From Elusimicrobiota bacterium (GTDB lineage: Bacteria; Elusimicrobiota; Elusimicrobia; UBA1565; JACRDR01), in assembly GCA_016212845.1 (NCBI GenBank), contig JACRDR010000327.1, positions 1-6,597 on the forward strand: a stretch of DNA of 6,597 nt. The letters run 5' to 3'. This document shows positions 5,947 through 6,597 of the stretch, piece by piece (positions within the stretch are counted from its first letter, which is position 1; each line of letters opens with the position of its first letter). Both the position numbers and the translations under genes were made by a program. The notes under the pieces were generated by a model, which did no database searches, was not told the DNA's origin, and saw nothing but the letters and a program-made list of their open reading frames with translations.

Positions 5947-6539
5947 TGTCCCTCCCGCCCCGCCAAGCCCAGGTCCTCTCGCTGATCCGCTCGAGCATCG
6001 AGGACAAGGGCTACCCGCCGTCGCTGCGGGAGCTCGCGGCGGGGCTCAAGGTCTCGGGGACGCGCGCGATCGAGAAGCACGTGCAGGCGCTCGAGCGCAA
6101 AGGCTTCCTGCGGCGCCGGGGCGGCGCGCGCTCGATCGAGCTTTTGGGCCGGCCTTCGGGCGGCCGCCGCGTGCCGATCCTCGGCCGCGTCGCCGCCGGC
6201 GTCCCCATCCTCGCCGAGGAGCACCGCGAGGGGGAGCTCACGCTCGATCCGTCCTTGGCCCGCTGGGACGACTGCTACCTCCTCCGGGTCAAAGGCGACA
6301 GCATGACGGGCGCGGCGATCCTCGACGGCGACCTCGTGCTCGTGCGGCCGCAGAAGGACGCGCGCGACGGCGAGATCGTCGTCGCGATGCTCGACGGCGA
6401 GGCCACGGTGAAGCGGCTCAAGCGCGAGAGCGGTCGCGCGTGGCTTTGGCCGGAGAACCCCTCTTTTTCGCGCATGGAGCTGAAGGACGATGAGTCTTCC
6501 GGAATCTTGGGCAAGGTCGCTGGGGTCTTTCGGTTCTGA
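5937..6539 (+). CDS. lexA: LexA repressor (SOS regulator, self-cleaving)
   Basis: Transcriptional repressor of the DNA-damage response that cleaves itself when RecA filaments form. The 200 residues match the family length. The N-terminal winged helix (about 5-70) has the LexA opening PPRQAQVLSLIRSSIEDKGY and a wing ending RRGGARSIELL. The recognition helix region VSGTRAIEKHV (39-49) differs from the E. coli form (SPNAAEEHL), in keeping with an unusual operator. The C-terminal S24 peptidase domain is complete: the cleavage site is Ala87-Gly88 in GRVAAGVPI, nucleophile Ser122 is in KGDSMTG, and general base Lys159 is in EATVKRLK. An ATG at 5946 would drop three residues. I use 5937 because it lies just after the predicted transcription start. 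The operator overlaps either start. A further reading frame begins at 6490 within this gene. Confidence 0.95.
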   Translation: MPTMSLPPRQAQVLSLIRSSIEDKGYPPSLRELAAGLKVSGTRAIEKHVQALERKGFLRRRGGARSIELLGRPSGGRRVPILGRVAAGVPILAEEHREGELTLDPSLARWDDCYLLRVKGDSMTGAAILDGDLVLVRPQKDARDGEIVVAMLDGEATVKRLKRESGRAWLWPENPSFSRMELKDDESSGILGKVAGVFRF

Positions 6540-6597
6540 CCGGGCCCTTCAACAACTAAAAAGCGGGGCGGAGCTGGAGCGCGCGCTCGAGGAGCGC
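6490..6597 (+). CDS. Start of an unidentified gene overlapping the 3' end of lexA (runs off the window)
   Basis: An ATG at 6490 opens a frame that stays open for 36 codons to the window edge, overlapping the last 50 bp of lexA in the +1 frame. The preceding in-frame codon triplets include TGA at 6481-6483, so 6490 is the only possible ATG/GTG/TTG start. GAAGGA lies just 2 bases upstream, too close for an ideal ribosome site. The peptide (MSLPESWARSLG... then LKSGAELERALEER) looks protein-like, with a helical charged end. No family is recognisable at this length. Position suggests a lexA operon partner. ImuA-type or other damage-tolerance genes often occupy this place in other bacteria, but nothing here proves it. 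There is no terminator after lexA. Confidence 0.5.
   Translation, partial: MSLPESWARSLGSFGSDRALQQLKSGAELERALEER

Overview
The window comes from a GC-rich bacterium (about two thirds G+C by eye). Secreted proteins, a DUF486-type membrane protein and a Cax antiporter point to a free-living organism. The lineage cannot be fixed from the sequence. The unusual LexA operator argues against a standard gamma-proteobacterium or Gram-positive. A high-GC lineage such as Elusimicrobiota or a deltaproteobacterial-type group is only a guess. Start codons are mixed (ATG, GTG, TTG) and few have a Shine-Dalgarno sequence, so leaderless or coupled translation may be common here. TAA, TAG and TGA are all used as ordinary stops.

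Layout, left to right. (1) On the plus strand, the 3' part of a soluble PAS-histidine kinase overlaps a single-domain CheY/Rcp1-like response regulator, followed by a small DUF5678-like protein. (2) A 226-bp gene-free stretch (1653-1878) is almost entirely hairpins. Three GC-rich stem-loops share a 9-nt loop, and two of them are diverged copies of one 37-bp repeat. These two copies flank a compound palindrome with about 30 paired positions. (3) A Ca2+/H+ antiporter (cax) on the plus strand converges on a minus-strand operon, and the two stop codons share a CTAG. (4) The minus-strand operon, in transcription order from 5870 down to 2934, holds a secreted protein of tandem domains plus a Cys-rich tail, split by one in-frame TAA; a DUF486 membrane protein; a small two-helix membrane protein; an MTH1-like NUDIX hydrolase; and an alpha/beta hydrolase. 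The last four genes are joined by three consecutive 4-bp overlaps (TTGA, GTGA, ATGA). (5) lexA diverges from this operon. It has a clear sigma70 promoter and a perfect inverted repeat lying across its transcription start and start codon. The start of another gene overlaps the 3' end of lexA and runs off the window.

How it may fit together. The lexA region looks like a self-regulated SOS repressor with a downstream partner. The divergent operon carries a nucleotide-pool-cleaning NUDIX enzyme and starts within 70 bp of the LexA operator, so co-regulation is possible but unproven. The kinase/regulator pair is a phosphorelay with no DNA-binding output. No tRNA, rRNA, CRISPR array, transposase or phage gene was seen. 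The observations most worth checking are the in-frame stop in the tandem-domain secreted protein, the non-classical LexA operator, and the hairpin cluster with a compensatory base change.
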